Position numbers and translations under genes: made by a program
Shown here: positions 16,413-25,026 of the stretch, piece by piece
Position numbering within the stretch: position 1 is the stretch's first letter
Layout: the number at the start of each line of letters is the position of its first letter
The notes under the pieces: model-generated
The model's input: the letters and a program-made list of their open reading frames with translations, nothing else
Told to the model about the DNA's origin: nothing
Database searches by the model: none
Source: Nibricoccus aquaticus
Lineage (GTDB): Bacteria; Verrucomicrobiota; Verrucomicrobiia; Opitutales; Opitutaceae
NCBI RefSeq assembly: GCF_002310495.1
Contig: NZ_CP023344.1
Location: forward strand, 124,001 to 188,000
Length of the DNA: 64,000 nucleotides
Direction: 5' to 3'

Positions 16413-17736
16413 CGGTTCGCAAAGTCCGGCTGGCCTCGCGATAACTAAACGGCAAAAAAATCACACACCAGGCCAGCAGCAGCGCCATTGGTCCCGCGAT
16501 CAATCCGTATCGCGGCAGTCCCCACCAAATCCCCCCAAGTGCCAAGCCAACCGCGATAAGCCCGTAAGCAGTTTGCCCGCGCAAGCGGCCCAAGCTGTTG
16601 AGCAAATAAACCGGCACCTGCCCGAAACTAAAGGTCGCTGCTTGTAGCCCAAAGACCAACGCAAGCGCAGGAGCGATCAAAACACTCTCATGGCTCCAAA
16701 TAAGAATCGCTGGACCACCCCACACAACAAACGTGATTTGAGGTAGTACAATCAACAGACCTGTGCCCATCACAGAACGCCTGTATGCTCTGCGCATCCA
16801 GTCATAATCACCTCTCGCATGGGCTTCGGAAAATGCCGGCCATAGCTGAGTGAGGATCACATGTTGGAGCACACTAAAAAGCCCAAGTAATCGCTGACAA
16901 AGAGACCACGGTGTCACCATTGCCGGCCCAAGCGTCGCCGAAATCAAAACAGGCGGCATCGCACTCAATGCCAGCGCCCCCAGTTGAGGCAGCGTAAACG
17001 GTAGCCCTTGTTTGAACAATCGCGCCATCCCTGTCGCGTCCGGACGCGGCATATCAAAAATCCGCCACCCCATTTTTCTAAATAGATGAACCCCGAGCGC
17101 AACGTGTCCGATGACTGAGGGTGCCGCTGCCGCCGCCACGAACCCCGCGAAGCCCACCCGCCCGCCACTCGCCGCGAGCACGACGGCCAGAGTGAGCATG
17201 TTAATCGCCGCGTACCACACGTTCGCCAGCCAGCCCAGTTGCAGACCGTAAGCCAGCCGCGCCAGCACCGTCAGCGGCAAATTCGCGCAAAATAAAATAA
17301 TCAGCACTAACAGGCCCGAATGCGCCTCAGCCTCGATCTCAGGATCGGGCACTCCAATCCAGCGCGCCCACGGCAGGCAAACGCTGCCGATAATCAACAC
17401 CGCCGCCAGTCCCACTCCTGACAGCCCAAGCACGGCCAGCCCATTCACCCCGGTCCTTTGTGCATCGTCTGCACGATCTTTTCCGAAGTGCACCGCCGCC
17501 TCATTCTGCACACCTGCGCCTATTCCCAAATCCGCAAACGCCATCATCGCCAGCGCCCCCACCAGCGTCATCCAAAGACCAAAGAGCTCATTCCCCAGAT
17601 ATCCGATCGCCACCGGCACCTGCGCGAGCTGACAGAGAGCACTTACGGCCTTCGCGACAACCGATGCACCCGCTCCCTGCCATAGAGCAGTTTCGCGGCG
17701 GTTCGCGGCGACTTCGGTAGGCGACGTTAACGACAT
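16396..17736 (-). CDS. Polysaccharide flippase, Wzx/MVF type
   Basis: Protein of 446 aa with about twelve to fourteen hydrophobic helices. The N-terminal phrase TALWQGAGASVVAKAVSALCQLAQVPVAI and FGLWMTLVGALAMMAFADLGIGAGVQNEA are characteristic of Wzx flippases, which move lipid-linked repeat units across the inner membrane. It is the first gene of the polysaccharide operon and overlaps the polymerase. The gap to the upstream exbD is 91 bp, where the operon promoter probably sits; it contains a CCCCGAGGGG palindrome (17808-17817) of unknown meaning. Confidence 0.9.
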   Translation of the reverse strand: MSLTSPTEVAANRRETALWQGAGASVVAKAVSALCQLAQVPVAIGYLGNELFGLWMTLVGALAMMAFADLGIGAGVQNEAAVHFGKDRADDAQRTGVNGLAVLGLSGVGLAAVLIIGSVCLPWARWIGVPDPEIEAEAHSGLLVLIILFCANLPLTVLARLAYGLQLGWLANVWYAAINMLTLAVVLAASGGRVGFAGFVAAAAAPSVIGHVALGVHLFRKMGWRIFDMPRPDATGMARLFKQGLPFTLPQLGALALSAMPPVLISATLGPAMVTPWSLCQRLLGLFSVLQHVILTQLWPAFSEAHARGDYDWMRRAYRRSVMGTGLLIVLPQITFVVWGGPAILIWSHESVLIAPALALVFGLQAATFSFGQVPVYLLNSLGRLRGQTAYGLIAVGLALGGIWWGLPRYGLIAGPMALLLAWCVIFLPFSYREASRTLRTVARHD

Positions 17737-17827
17737 GAGGAGGGCGCGTTCTTATCCACGAGCACCCACCACCGCTGCAATCGCGGAAAAACGCACCGCG
17801 CAGCCAAACCCCGAGGGGCAGCAATAC

Positions 17828-18223
17828 TCACCTCGATTGCAGACTGAACTTGTTCAGCCCCGTATTCCGGCAGGCATCCATGACAAACGTCAGCTCCTTG
17901 AGCGGCGTCATCTCGTCAGCCCGGATCAGCACCGGAATGTCGCGGTCGATCTTCTTCACCTCGAGTAACAGCTTCATCAACTGCTCCTTGGTGGCGACCT
18001 TCTCATTGAAAGAGATCGTCCCGTCCTGCGCGATGCCGATGACGACCGTCCCCTTGAACTGGTTTTTGCCCGCAGTATCCACTTTGGGCAGCGTGATGTT
18101 CAGCGTCTGGTTCGTCGCGAAGCGCATCGTCACAAACGAAAACAGCACCAGCATCACGAGCACATCGATCAGCGGCACCAGCGGCAGCTCCGGCCGGTGG
18201 CGGCGTTTGGTGCGCAGACTCAT
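17828..18223 (-). CDS. exbD: ExbD/TolR-family energy-transducing protein
   Basis: Protein of 131 aa with a single N-terminal membrane helix LVPLIDVLVMLVLFSFVTM containing the conserved Asp that carries protons, then a periplasmic domain (VVIGIAQDGTISFNEKVAT, PVLIRADEMTPLKELTFVMDACRNTG). ExbD or TolR works with the ExbB/TolQ channel to power outer-membrane processes. The start overlaps the exbB stop by 4 bp. No TonB or TolA gene is nearby, so the energised partner (TonB-dependent transport, Tol-Pal, or an export system) cannot be decided. Confidence 0.9.
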   Translation of the reverse strand: MSLRTKRRHRPELPLVPLIDVLVMLVLFSFVTMRFATNQTLNITLPKVDTAGKNQFKGTVVIGIAQDGTISFNEKVATKEQLMKLLLEVKKIDRDIPVLIRADEMTPLKELTFVMDACRNTGLNKFSLQSR

Positions 18224-18837
18224 GAGAGCAGTTCTTTGCCCGCCGTCTGCCCACGCGACTTGCCTGCGCGCGAAAGGATTCGCTCGAGCAGCACGTCCAG
18301 CCGCGCCGCCTGGCTATCAATGCGCCGCTGCAAATAACCATTCCCCACCAGCGCGACCAGCGCCACGACCAGGCCGATCAACGTTGCCGACAGCGCATAA
18401 CCCACGCTCTCGGTGAACTTCGCCGGGTCCGGCATCTTCGTGTCCGGATCGATCACCGCGAAAGCCGACAACAACCCAAACACCGTTCCGATCAGCCCGA
18501 TCAGCGGCGCACCCGTATAAATCATGTCCAGATAACTCACCCCGCGCTCCATCTTGATCACCTCAAGTCGCGCGTACGCCTTCGCACCGTCGTCATCGCC
18601 CGGATGTTTTTCAGAAAACTGGATGATCCGCCCGAGCGCCGAATGCGGCCCGCCCGCCAGCGGCTTCCCCTGCAAAACCGAGTCCGTCAGATCGGCCGGC
18701 ATGATCGCATCGCCTCGCAGCGCCACCGCGCGCTCACAAATGATGAAGATCGCCACGAATGAAAATATGCCCAACGGCCAGACAAGAAAGCCTGCGCCTT
18801 GGAGGATGCGAATCGGATCAACGAGAGCTAAAATCAT
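18220..18837 (-). CDS. exbB: ExbB/TolQ/MotA-family proton channel
   Basis: Protein of 205 aa. The start MILALVDPIRILQGAG is preferred over an upstream extension that lacks family character. Three membrane helices are visible: GFLVWPLGIFSFVAIFIICE, MIYTGAPLIGLIGTVFGLLSAF and YALSATLIGLVVALVALVGN. The GAPLIGLIGTVFGL segment and the TATLIGLxVA-like helix are the diagnostic ExbB motifs. It forms the pentameric channel around ExbD, with which it is translationally coupled. pyrD lies 91 bp upstream on the same strand. Confidence 0.92.
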   Translation of the reverse strand: MILALVDPIRILQGAGFLVWPLGIFSFVAIFIICERAVALRGDAIMPADLTDSVLQGKPLAGGPHSALGRIIQFSEKHPGDDDGAKAYARLEVIKMERGVSYLDMIYTGAPLIGLIGTVFGLLSAFAVIDPDTKMPDPAKFTESVGYALSATLIGLVVALVALVGNGYLQRRIDSQAARLDVLLERILSRAGKSRGQTAGKELLS

Positions 18838-18928
18838 AAATGCAGTTGGGAAGGTAAGTGCGCTCCTGTGACGCCTTCGAGCAAGAAAAGGTTCAGGAAA
18901 TTTTCCGACGACTGCGCGCACGCCCGCT

Positions 18929-20005
18929 TCAGCCGCACGCCACCGCGCTCAGCTGCCGCTCGCTCAACCCATGCGCCAGATCGCGCGCAAAAAACGGTCC
19001 GCGATAGATCATGCCCGAATAAACCTGTACCAGCGTCGCGCCCGCATCGAGTTTCTCGCCCGCACTCGCCTCATCCGTGATGCCGCCCACCCCGATGATC
19101 GGCAGCGTCCCACCCGTCGCCAACGCGATGTACCGCACGATCTCCGTCGACCGCTTCCGCACAGGCACCCCGCTCAATCCGCCCGCCTCGTTCACCGATG
19201 CGAAATACCCCGGCCGGGCGAGCGTCGTGTTCGTCGCGATGATCCCATCGAGCCCGAACTCCGCGATCGCCGTCAGCACTGCGTCGATCTGGCGGAAGCT
19301 CAAATCCGGCGCGATCTTCAGCAGCACCGGCACGCGCACCTTGCCCGGCAGCGCCGCCCGCTCGCGATTCGCCGAGGTGATCGCCCCGAGGAGTTCCCGC
19401 AGTCGTTCCTCGTCCTGGAGTTTCCGCAGATCCGGCGTGTTCGGGCTGCTCACATTGAGCACGAGATAATCCGCATAATCCGCCAGCTTCGCGAAACTCG
19501 TCAGATAGTCCGCCACCGCCTGATCGAGATCAGCCACCTTCGACTTCCCGAGATTCACTCCAAGCGGGATGCGCCGCTTTCCCACGCCCGGCTGTTTCGC
19601 GAGTCGCGCCGCCACCGCCTCGCAGCCTTCATTATTAAAACCCATCCGGTTGATCACCGCCTCCTCCGCCGGATAGCGAAACATCCGCGGCTTCGGATTT
19701 CCCGGCTGCCCCAGCGCCGTCACTGTGCCGATCTCCACATGGCCGAAGCCCAGCGCCGCCGCCGCCGGCCACGCGCGCGCATTCTTATCGAAGCCCGCCG
19801 CCAGCCCCACCGCATTAGGAAATTTCAGCCCAAACGCCTCCACCGGTTTCGCCGCCGCCGGCAGCCGGCTCAGCCGCTCCAATATCCGGCACACCGGCGT
19901 CAGCCGCCCCAGCAGCGCCATCGCCGCCACGCCACGCTCGTGCGCGTGCTCTGAATCCATCTTGAACAACACCGGGCGGACAACCTTCTCGTAGAGAAAA
20001 TTCAT
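18929..20005 (-). CDS. pyrD: Dihydroorotate dehydrogenase (quinone), class 2
   Basis: FMN flavoenzyme of pyrimidine synthesis that oxidises dihydroorotate with membrane quinones. The start MNFLYEKVVRPVLFKMDSE is the class 2 N-terminus with a membrane-associating helix; the longer upstream frame is not family-like. Motifs include NAVGLAAGFDKNA, INRMGFNNEG, LGVNLGKSK, LVLNVSSPNTPDLRKLQ (catalytic Ser region), GIIATNTT and PIIGVGGI near the C-terminus. At 358 aa it fits class 2. It heads a minus-strand run pyrD-exbB-exbD, probably only loosely linked. Confidence 0.95.
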   Translation of the reverse strand: MNFLYEKVVRPVLFKMDSEHAHERGVAAMALLGRLTPVCRILERLSRLPAAAKPVEAFGLKFPNAVGLAAGFDKNARAWPAAAALGFGHVEIGTVTALGQPGNPKPRMFRYPAEEAVINRMGFNNEGCEAVAARLAKQPGVGKRRIPLGVNLGKSKVADLDQAVADYLTSFAKLADYADYLVLNVSSPNTPDLRKLQDEERLRELLGAITSANRERAALPGKVRVPVLLKIAPDLSFRQIDAVLTAIAEFGLDGIIATNTTLARPGYFASVNEAGGLSGVPVRKRSTEIVRYIALATGGTLPIIGVGGITDEASAGEKLDAGATLVQVYSGMIYRGPFFARDLAHGLSERQLSAVACG

Positions 20006-20257
20006 TTGGGCCGGACCCTGGGTTTTCGTCCCGCAAAAATCAAGCGCCCGCCCGCGCATCTTCGCCCGCTTTTCGTCCTCATTTCCGCTGCCGTTTTTGT
20101 GCTTGTTATTCACTTCCCCCCTCCCACCCTGCGCCTGTTTTTTAAGGTCTGGCGCGCAGGCAAACGTGTGGAGCCGCGAAAGTTTTAAGAATTTCACTTT
20201 CCCGGTTTGACTCTGCTAAAGCCCGGGCCTTTTGCTCCGAAAAGTTTCCTAAGCAAC

Positions 20258-21076
20258 ATGGCCAAATCCTCCACAACTCTCGACTGGTGCAGCGTTCGTC
20301 TCGGCGAAGACCACAACTGGTGGGTCACCGAAGTCAGCGACTCCGTTCGCTGGGACGCCGATGGCCTCAGCATCATCGACCCGCGCCAGGTCGCCCACCT
20401 GCTCGAACTCGTGGAGCCCCTCCGTGATTACGGCTTCGACCAGGACATCCTCGACGCCGCCTTCATCGCCTTCCGCATCGAGAAAGACCTCGGCGACGGC
20501 AAAGTCCGCCTCAAGCGCGTCAAAGACTCCATCGTCGAGTCCGACGACAAACTCTTCGCCCTCGCCGACATCCTCGACGAAGAAAACGGGCCCTACGCCG
20601 ACCTCCTCGACCATCTTACCCGCTGCCGCGTGAAGATGCTCAACGACCTCTTTAACTTCGAATCCAAACTCACGGTGGACGAAGTCGAAGACGAAATCCG
20701 CGAAGACCAGAACACCAATTTCATCGAGGGCAAAGCCGTCCACACCTTTGAAGAAGTCACCGACATCCTCGAATACACCCCCGCCGGCTGGGACGTTGAC
20801 GAAGAGACCACCGAAAAAGCCTCGTCCGACGACGACGAGGCCGACGACGCCGACCTCCCCGAGCTCGACGCCGAAGAAGAAGAAAAGCTCAAGAACGACC
20901 AATCCCTCAAATGGGATGAGGACGACGAAGACGCCGACAAAGACGACGATAAGAAAGACGGCGACGACGATGATGACGAAGACGACGATTCGGACGACGA
21001 AGACGATGATGATGACGACTCCGACGACGACGAAGACGAGAAGCCCAAGCGCTCCACCAAGAGCAAAAAACGCTGA
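20258..21076 (+). CDS. Hypothetical protein with extreme acidic tail
   Basis: Protein of 272 aa starting MAKSSTTLDWCSVRLGEDHNWW. Residues ~1-180 look globular and alpha-helical (HLLELVEPLRDYGFDQDILD, VRLKRVKDSIVESDDKLF, DLLDHLTRCRVKMLNDLFNF). Residues ~185-260 are almost entirely Asp/Glu with a few Ser and Lys, surely disordered, and the last eleven residues are basic (KPKRSTKSKKR). The DNA of the tail is a GAY/GAR triplet repeat (about 20930-21045), prone to slippage. No known family is recognised. Acidic tails of this kind often bind basic proteins, calcium or nucleic-acid-binding partners, but no role can be assigned. It is divergent from pyrD and 41 bp upstream of a Wza-like gene. Confidence 0.8.
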   Translation: MAKSSTTLDWCSVRLGEDHNWWVTEVSDSVRWDADGLSIIDPRQVAHLLELVEPLRDYGFDQDILDAAFIAFRIEKDLGDGKVRLKRVKDSIVESDDKLFALADILDEENGPYADLLDHLTRCRVKMLNDLFNFESKLTVDEVEDEIREDQNTNFIEGKAVHTFEEVTDILEYTPAGWDVDEETTEKASSDDDEADDADLPELDAEEEEKLKNDQSLKWDEDDEDADKDDDKKDGDDDDDEDDDSDDEDDDDDDSDDDEDEKPKRSTKSKKR

Positions 21077-21117
21077 CGTTGCCTTCACCCGGGGTTTGGC
21101 CCACTGAACCTCGCATC

Positions 21118-21717
21118 ATGCTTATCGCTTCCCGGCTGCGCCTCCCCGCGCTCTTGTTGATCGCCGCCTGCGCCTTACTCGCAGGCTGCGAAACGACACC
21201 CGCCAACACCGCCGGAAACCTGAAGCTCCCCGACACCGCCGCGATCGCGTCCCTGCGCCCCGGTGACAGCCTCGTGATCACACTCCAAGGCGTCCCAGAC
21301 CCCAGCAGCAACCCCGTGCAGATCGACGACCAGGGCCTCGTCACTCTCCCTTTCATCGGCGCCGTGTCCACGACCGGAACGACCACCGCCACCCTCTCGC
21401 AACGCATCCGTGAGACCTACCTCACGAAAAAAATCTACACCACGGTCGATGTCTCCGTCGCCGTGACCGAGCGCTACATCTACGTCGGCGGCGAAGTCAT
21501 CCGCCCCGGCCGCATCATCTGGACCCCCGACCTCACCGTCACCAAAGCCATCCAAGCCGCCGGCGGCTTCAGCCTCTACGCCAAAGAAAACCGCCTCAGC
21601 CTCGTCCGCGACCGCGTCGCCCATCCCGTCAACGCAACTGCCGCGGAAAAAAATCCCGCCGAGGATCCGCGCCTGATGCCCGGCGACTCCATACAGGTCC
21701 CGAAGTCCGCCTTCTGA
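21118..21717 (+). CDS. Wza-like polysaccharide export lipoprotein
   Basis: Outer-membrane export protein of 199 aa. A lipobox, LLAGC, sits at the end of the signal peptide LRLPALLLIAACA. The Poly_export domain follows: LRPGDSLVITLQGVPDP, IDDQGLVTLPFIGAV, IRETYLTKKIYTTVDVSVAV; then an SLBB-like segment, YVGGEVIRPGRIIWTPDLTV. It is shorter than classical Wza (~380 aa), as in many non-enteric systems. It is a second Wza-type protein: another is in the operon at 57796-58467, and unlike that one this copy has a clear lipobox. It may serve the polysaccharide locus at 9-17 kb. Confidence 0.88.
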   Translation: MLIASRLRLPALLLIAACALLAGCETTPANTAGNLKLPDTAAIASLRPGDSLVITLQGVPDPSSNPVQIDDQGLVTLPFIGAVSTTGTTTATLSQRIRETYLTKKIYTTVDVSVAVTERYIYVGGEVIRPGRIIWTPDLTVTKAIQAAGGFSLYAKENRLSLVRDRVAHPVNATAAEKNPAEDPRLMPGDSIQVPKSAF

Positions 21718-21765
21718 GGTCGAGCGCGCCTCCGAATTTTTGGTCTGCGATGCTCCGGCTGCCTC

Positions 21766-22245
21766 TCAGCCCAGCACCTTCCGCATCTTGAATCGCTCGA
21801 ACGTCACTCCGAGCCGCACCGACTGCTCGACTTCCGTCACCGCAAATCCCTGCCGCTCGAAAAACAGACGGCTGATCCGGCTCGCCTCGGTCCGCAATTC
21901 CTTCGCTCCCGCCGCCCTCGCCCGCATTTCCATCTCCGCATAAATCGCCGACGCCAGCCCGCGCCGTGCAAAGGCACCTTGGCAGTAGAGAAACGCCACG
22001 TGATCCACCGGCTCCAGCTGCCCAAAAGCCACAACCGCTCCGCCCACCTCCGCCACGATCACGCCACCTCGAGCCAGTCGTTCTTCGAAATCTCCACCGC
22101 TCGCCGGATAAGACGCCCACATCCGCACCTGCTCTTCGCTATACGCCGATCTGGCCAACGTCTCCACCGCATCGCGGTAAACCTCCGCTACCGTCCGATA
22201 GTCATCACCCACATAACTCCGAAGAGAAAACGTCGCTTTTATCAC
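21766..22245 (-). CDS. GNAT-family N-acetyltransferase
   Basis: Protein of 159 aa with the GNAT fold: SLRSYVGDDYRTVAEVYRDA (strand 1, helix 1), GGVIVAEVGGAVVAFGQLEP (strands 2-4), YCQGAFARRGLASAIYAEME (motif A with the acetyl-CoA pyrophosphate loop, RRGLA), and RTEASRISRLFFERQGF (motif B). It resembles the YafP/ElaA-like small acetyltransferases with an N-terminal DYRTVAEVYRDAV. The substrate cannot be inferred. It is convergent with the Wza-like gene and followed upstream by hemB on the same strand, from which it is separated by a repeat. Confidence 0.88.
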   Translation of the reverse strand: MIKATFSLRSYVGDDYRTVAEVYRDAVETLARSAYSEEQVRMWASYPASGGDFEERLARGGVIVAEVGGAVVAFGQLEPVDHVAFLYCQGAFARRGLASAIYAEMEMRARAAGAKELRTEASRISRLFFERQGFAVTEVEQSVRLGVTFERFKMRKVLG

Positions 22246-22278
22246 TTCGATTCAGATCAACCGCGATCACTTCGCCTC

Positions 22279-22301
22279 TTTGCGTCTTCGCGATTCAACT
22301 C
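22279..22301. repeat. 23-bp dispersed repeat (GCGTCTTCGCG family)
   Basis: These 23 bases are identical to 3652-3674. Both copies lie just after the stop codon of a minus-strand gene (hemB here, ilvC there). Shorter relatives occur at 43613-43640, 61871-61894 and 63441-63464. Confidence 0.85.
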
Positions 22302-22306
22302 CGAGT

Positions 22307-23320
22307 TCACTTCCCCAACTCCGCCGCCATCTCCTTCGCGAAGTACGTCAAAATCATATCCGCCCCCGCACGCTTGATCGCGAGCAACGACTCATGCCGC
22401 ACCCGCGCCAGATCGAGCCAGCCCAGCTGCGCCGCCGCCTGGATCTGCGCGTACTCACCAGAAACCTGATACGCCGCGAGTGGTTTCTTCGTCGCCTCGC
22501 GCACCTCGCGGATGATGTCCAGATAAGCGCCCGCCGGTTTCACCATCAACACATCAGCGCCTTCCGCTTCATCGAGCAACGCCTCGACAACCGCCTCGCG
22601 CCGATTCGCCGGATTCAGCTGATAAGTCCGTTTATCCAGCGCGTGTGTCCCCGCCGCCTTCGCACTACCGACCGCATCGCGGAACGGCCCGTAATAAGCC
22701 GAGGCGAACTTCGACGAGTAAGCCATGATCGCCGTGTTCGTGAAACCCGCCGCATCCAGCCCGGCACGAATCGCGCCGATGCGCCCGTCCATCATGTCCG
22801 ACGGCGCCACGAAATCCACACCCGCCCGCGCATGAAGCACCGCCATCTTCACCAGTACCGCCACCGTCGCATCGTTCGCCACGTCTTTCCCTTCCGCCGT
22901 CAGCAAACCGTCGTGACCGTGCGTCGTGTACGGATCGAGCGCGATGTCCGTCATCACGACGAGTTCCGGCAGCGCCTTCTTCACCGCGCGCACCGCGCGC
23001 AAAATCAACGCGTCCTCATGCAACGCCGCCGACCCGCTGTCGTCCTTGTAGTTGGCATCCAACTTCGGAAACAACGCCACCGCCGGCACCCCGAGCTTCG
23101 CCAGCGCGCGGCATTCCTTCACCAGATCGACGATGTTGAGCCGCGACACACCCGGCATCGACCCGATCGGCTCCGGGGCCCCTTTGCCGTCCACGACAAA
23201 CAGCGGCGCGATAAAATCCGCCGGCCGCAGCACAGTCTCCTCAACCAGAGCGCGCACAGAAGCATTGCGACGCAAACGACGGGGACGAACGGCAAGATCG
23301 AGTTTGAAGGAGTCGGCCAT
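22307..23320 (-). CDS. hemB: Delta-aminolevulinic acid dehydratase (porphobilinogen synthase)
   Basis: Condenses two 5-aminolevulinates into porphobilinogen, the HemC substrate; 337 aa starting MADSFKLDLAVRPRRLRR, with the family N-terminal arm. Schiff-base lysines are visible in MAYSSKFASAYYGPFRDA and VLMVKPAGAYLDII. The metal-site segment reads DIALDPYTTHGHDG, with Asp where Zn-type enzymes have Cys, so this is the Mg2+-responsive, zinc-independent class. FVAPSDMMDGRIGAIR is also diagnostic. It is separated by nearly 19 kb from hemC and cobA-hemD. Confidence 0.95.
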   Translation of the reverse strand: MADSFKLDLAVRPRRLRRNASVRALVEETVLRPADFIAPLFVVDGKGAPEPIGSMPGVSRLNIVDLVKECRALAKLGVPAVALFPKLDANYKDDSGSAALHEDALILRAVRAVKKALPELVVMTDIALDPYTTHGHDGLLTAEGKDVANDATVAVLVKMAVLHARAGVDFVAPSDMMDGRIGAIRAGLDAAGFTNTAIMAYSSKFASAYYGPFRDAVGSAKAAGTHALDKRTYQLNPANRREAVVEALLDEAEGADVLMVKPAGAYLDIIREVREATKKPLAAYQVSGEYAQIQAAAQLGWLDLARVRHESLLAIKRAGADMILTYFAKEMAAELGK

Positions 23321-23396
23321 GGCGAAAAGTGGCCGCCACCCAACACCCTCCCGCGGCTCCCGCCAAATTGTTTTTAATGCGCTCCCCTTCTCCGCT

Positions 23397-23470
23397 ACCT
23401 GGGAGCGCCGGTCGGCTTTCCATCTCAGCGTCTCCAATCCTGTTCATCCTCTTAATCCTGTCCAAACTCC
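23397..23470. repeat. Repeat cluster upstream of cysS
   Basis: CCTGGGAGCGCCGGTCGGC (23398-23416) is a shortened member of the GGGAGCGCCGAC hairpin family. It is followed at 23436-23470 by the ATCCTGTTCATCCTCTTAATCCTGTCC family, which recurs at 43518, 45850 and 47060. Confidence 0.75.
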
Positions 23471-23547
23471 GTCCATCCCACCCTCTTCACCCGCGCGCTT
23501 GAGCCTTTCCTCCTCCGCGCTTTTCGTTCTGCTTCGTCCCTCCGCTC

Positions 23548-25026
23548 ATGCCGATCACGCTCCACGACTCGCTGACCCGCCAGCCCAAGGTTCTCGCCCC
23601 CTCGCACGCCGACGGCGTCTTCCGCTTCTATAACTGCGGCCCGACTGTCTACGCCCCCGCCCACATCGGCAATTTCCGCACCTTCGTCGTCAACGACGTC
23701 CTCCGCCGCCTCCTCGAACTCGAGTTCGGCCCCGATAAAGTGAAACACGTCCGCAACCTCACCGACGTCGACGACAAGACCATCCGCCGCGCCCGCGAAG
23801 AAAACCGCCCGCTCGCCGAAGTCACCAAACAGTGGACCGACAAATTCCACGCCGACTGCGACGCCCTCAACTGCCTCCGCCCCCACGTCGAACCCGCCGC
23901 CACCGACCCGCGCTACATGCGCGAGCAGGTAAACATGATCGAGGTCTTGATGGAGAAAGGAAACGCCTACCGCGCCGCCGACGGCTCCGTGTATTTCAAA
24001 GTGTCCTCATTCGAGGGCTACGGCGCGCTCTCCCGCGTCAAGGAGCGCGAACTCCAGCTCGGCTCCGCCCTCGCCGGAAAATCGCAGGCCGCCGACGCCG
24101 ACGAAAAAGAAGACATGTCCGACTTCGCGCTCTGGAAAGCCTGGAAAGCCGAAGACGGCCCCAACAAATGGCCCGGCCCGCGCGGCGCCAGCGAAGGCCG
24201 CCCCGGCTGGCACATCGAGTGCAGCGCCATGAGCAAAGCCATCCTCGGCGACACCATCGACCTCCACACCGGCGGCGTCGACCTGCTCTTCCCCCACCAC
24301 GAAAACGAAATCGCCCAAAGCCAGTGCTGCAACGGCACGACCTTCGCGAACCACTGGTACCACAGCGAACACCTCCTCGTTGACGGCAAGAAGATGAGCA
24401 AATCGCTCGGCAACCTCTACACCCTCGACGACCTCAAAGCCAAAGGCGTGAGCCCCATGGCCCTCCGCTACGCCCTCCTCGCCGGCCACCCGCGCAAACA
24501 ACTCAACTTCACCCTCGATCAACTCCACGCCGCCGAAAGCGCTCTAACAAGATTAGGTAAGTTTCGTTCAGTTCTTTCGCGAGCAGCTCGCGACGCCACT
24601 CCTCAACCCGTACCCAACGATTTCGGTTTTGTACTAGATGCGCTCAGAGACGACTTAAACACACCTTCAGCGTTGGGCGTTCTATTCAAAATCATCAATG
24701 ATGGTGCCGATCTTGAAGCGGCGCATGCAGCATCCTACCTGCAATCATTCGATCTAATTTTAAGAGTGCTAGGGTTGTCTTTGCTGGAAGGTAACGCCGT
24801 TCCAGCCTCGGCATACGGAGCATCATTTTCGGCTTCTTACGCCAATGCCACAGCAGTGAAAGCCGCAGCCCCCGCCGAAGTCACCGCCCTCGCCGAAAAA
24901 CGCTGGGCCGCCAAAGCCGCCAAAGACTTCAAAGCCGCCGACGCCCTCCGCGCCGAAATCACCGCCACCGGCTGGACCATGCTCGACCGCAAAGACGGCT
25001 ACTCGCTCGAGCCTGTGAAAAAATAA
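23548..25026 (+). CDS. cysS: Cysteinyl-tRNA synthetase
   Basis: Class I aminoacyl-tRNA synthetase of 492 aa. The zinc-ligand Cys is in FYNCGPTVYAPAHIGNFRTF, which also holds the HIGN motif; other zinc ligands are in GWHIECSAMSKAILG and LFPHHENEIAQS. The KMSKS loop is DGKKMSKSLGNLYTLDDLK. The anticodon-binding part follows, ending FKAADALRAEITATGWTMLDRKDGYSLE. Codons for residues ~332-438 (24541-24864) are strikingly unlike the rest of the gene (TTA, CTA, AGA, TCA), as described separately. The protein itself stays in frame and family-like. It is probably monocistronic. Confidence 0.95.
   Translation: MPITLHDSLTRQPKVLAPSHADGVFRFYNCGPTVYAPAHIGNFRTFVVNDVLRRLLELEFGPDKVKHVRNLTDVDDKTIRRAREENRPLAEVTKQWTDKFHADCDALNCLRPHVEPAATDPRYMREQVNMIEVLMEKGNAYRAADGSVYFKVSSFEGYGALSRVKERELQLGSALAGKSQAADADEKEDMSDFALWKAWKAEDGPNKWPGPRGASEGRPGWHIECSAMSKAILGDTIDLHTGGVDLLFPHHENEIAQSQCCNGTTFANHWYHSEHLLVDGKKMSKSLGNLYTLDDLKAKGVSPMALRYALLAGHPRKQLNFTLDQLHAAESALTRLGKFRSVLSRAARDATPQPVPNDFGFVLDALRDDLNTPSALGVLFKIINDGADLEAAHAASYLQSFDLILRVLGLSLLEGNAVPASAYGASFSASYANATAVKAAAPAEVTALAEKRWAAKAAKDFKAADALRAEITATGWTMLDRKDGYSLEPVKK
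24541..24864 (+). other. Atypical-codon segment inside cysS
   Basis: Within an otherwise strongly GC3-biased gene this ~320-bp stretch uses CTA, TTA, TTG, AGA, ACA, TCA, GTA and GGT codons. Bias returns abruptly after GCAGTGAAA. The boundaries fall near the end of the catalytic domain and before the C-terminal ALAEKRWAAKAAKDFKAAD helix. Confidence 0.75.

Noticed and set aside
17808-17817. CCCCGAGGGG as another member of the fecR dyad family
   Set aside because: Different core and no AT centre; single short palindrome expected by chance in GC-rich DNA.
20249-21088. Long minus-strand frame opposite the acidic protein
   Set aside because: It is the mirror of a GAY-repeat gene, giving a Val/Phe-rich product without any family character.
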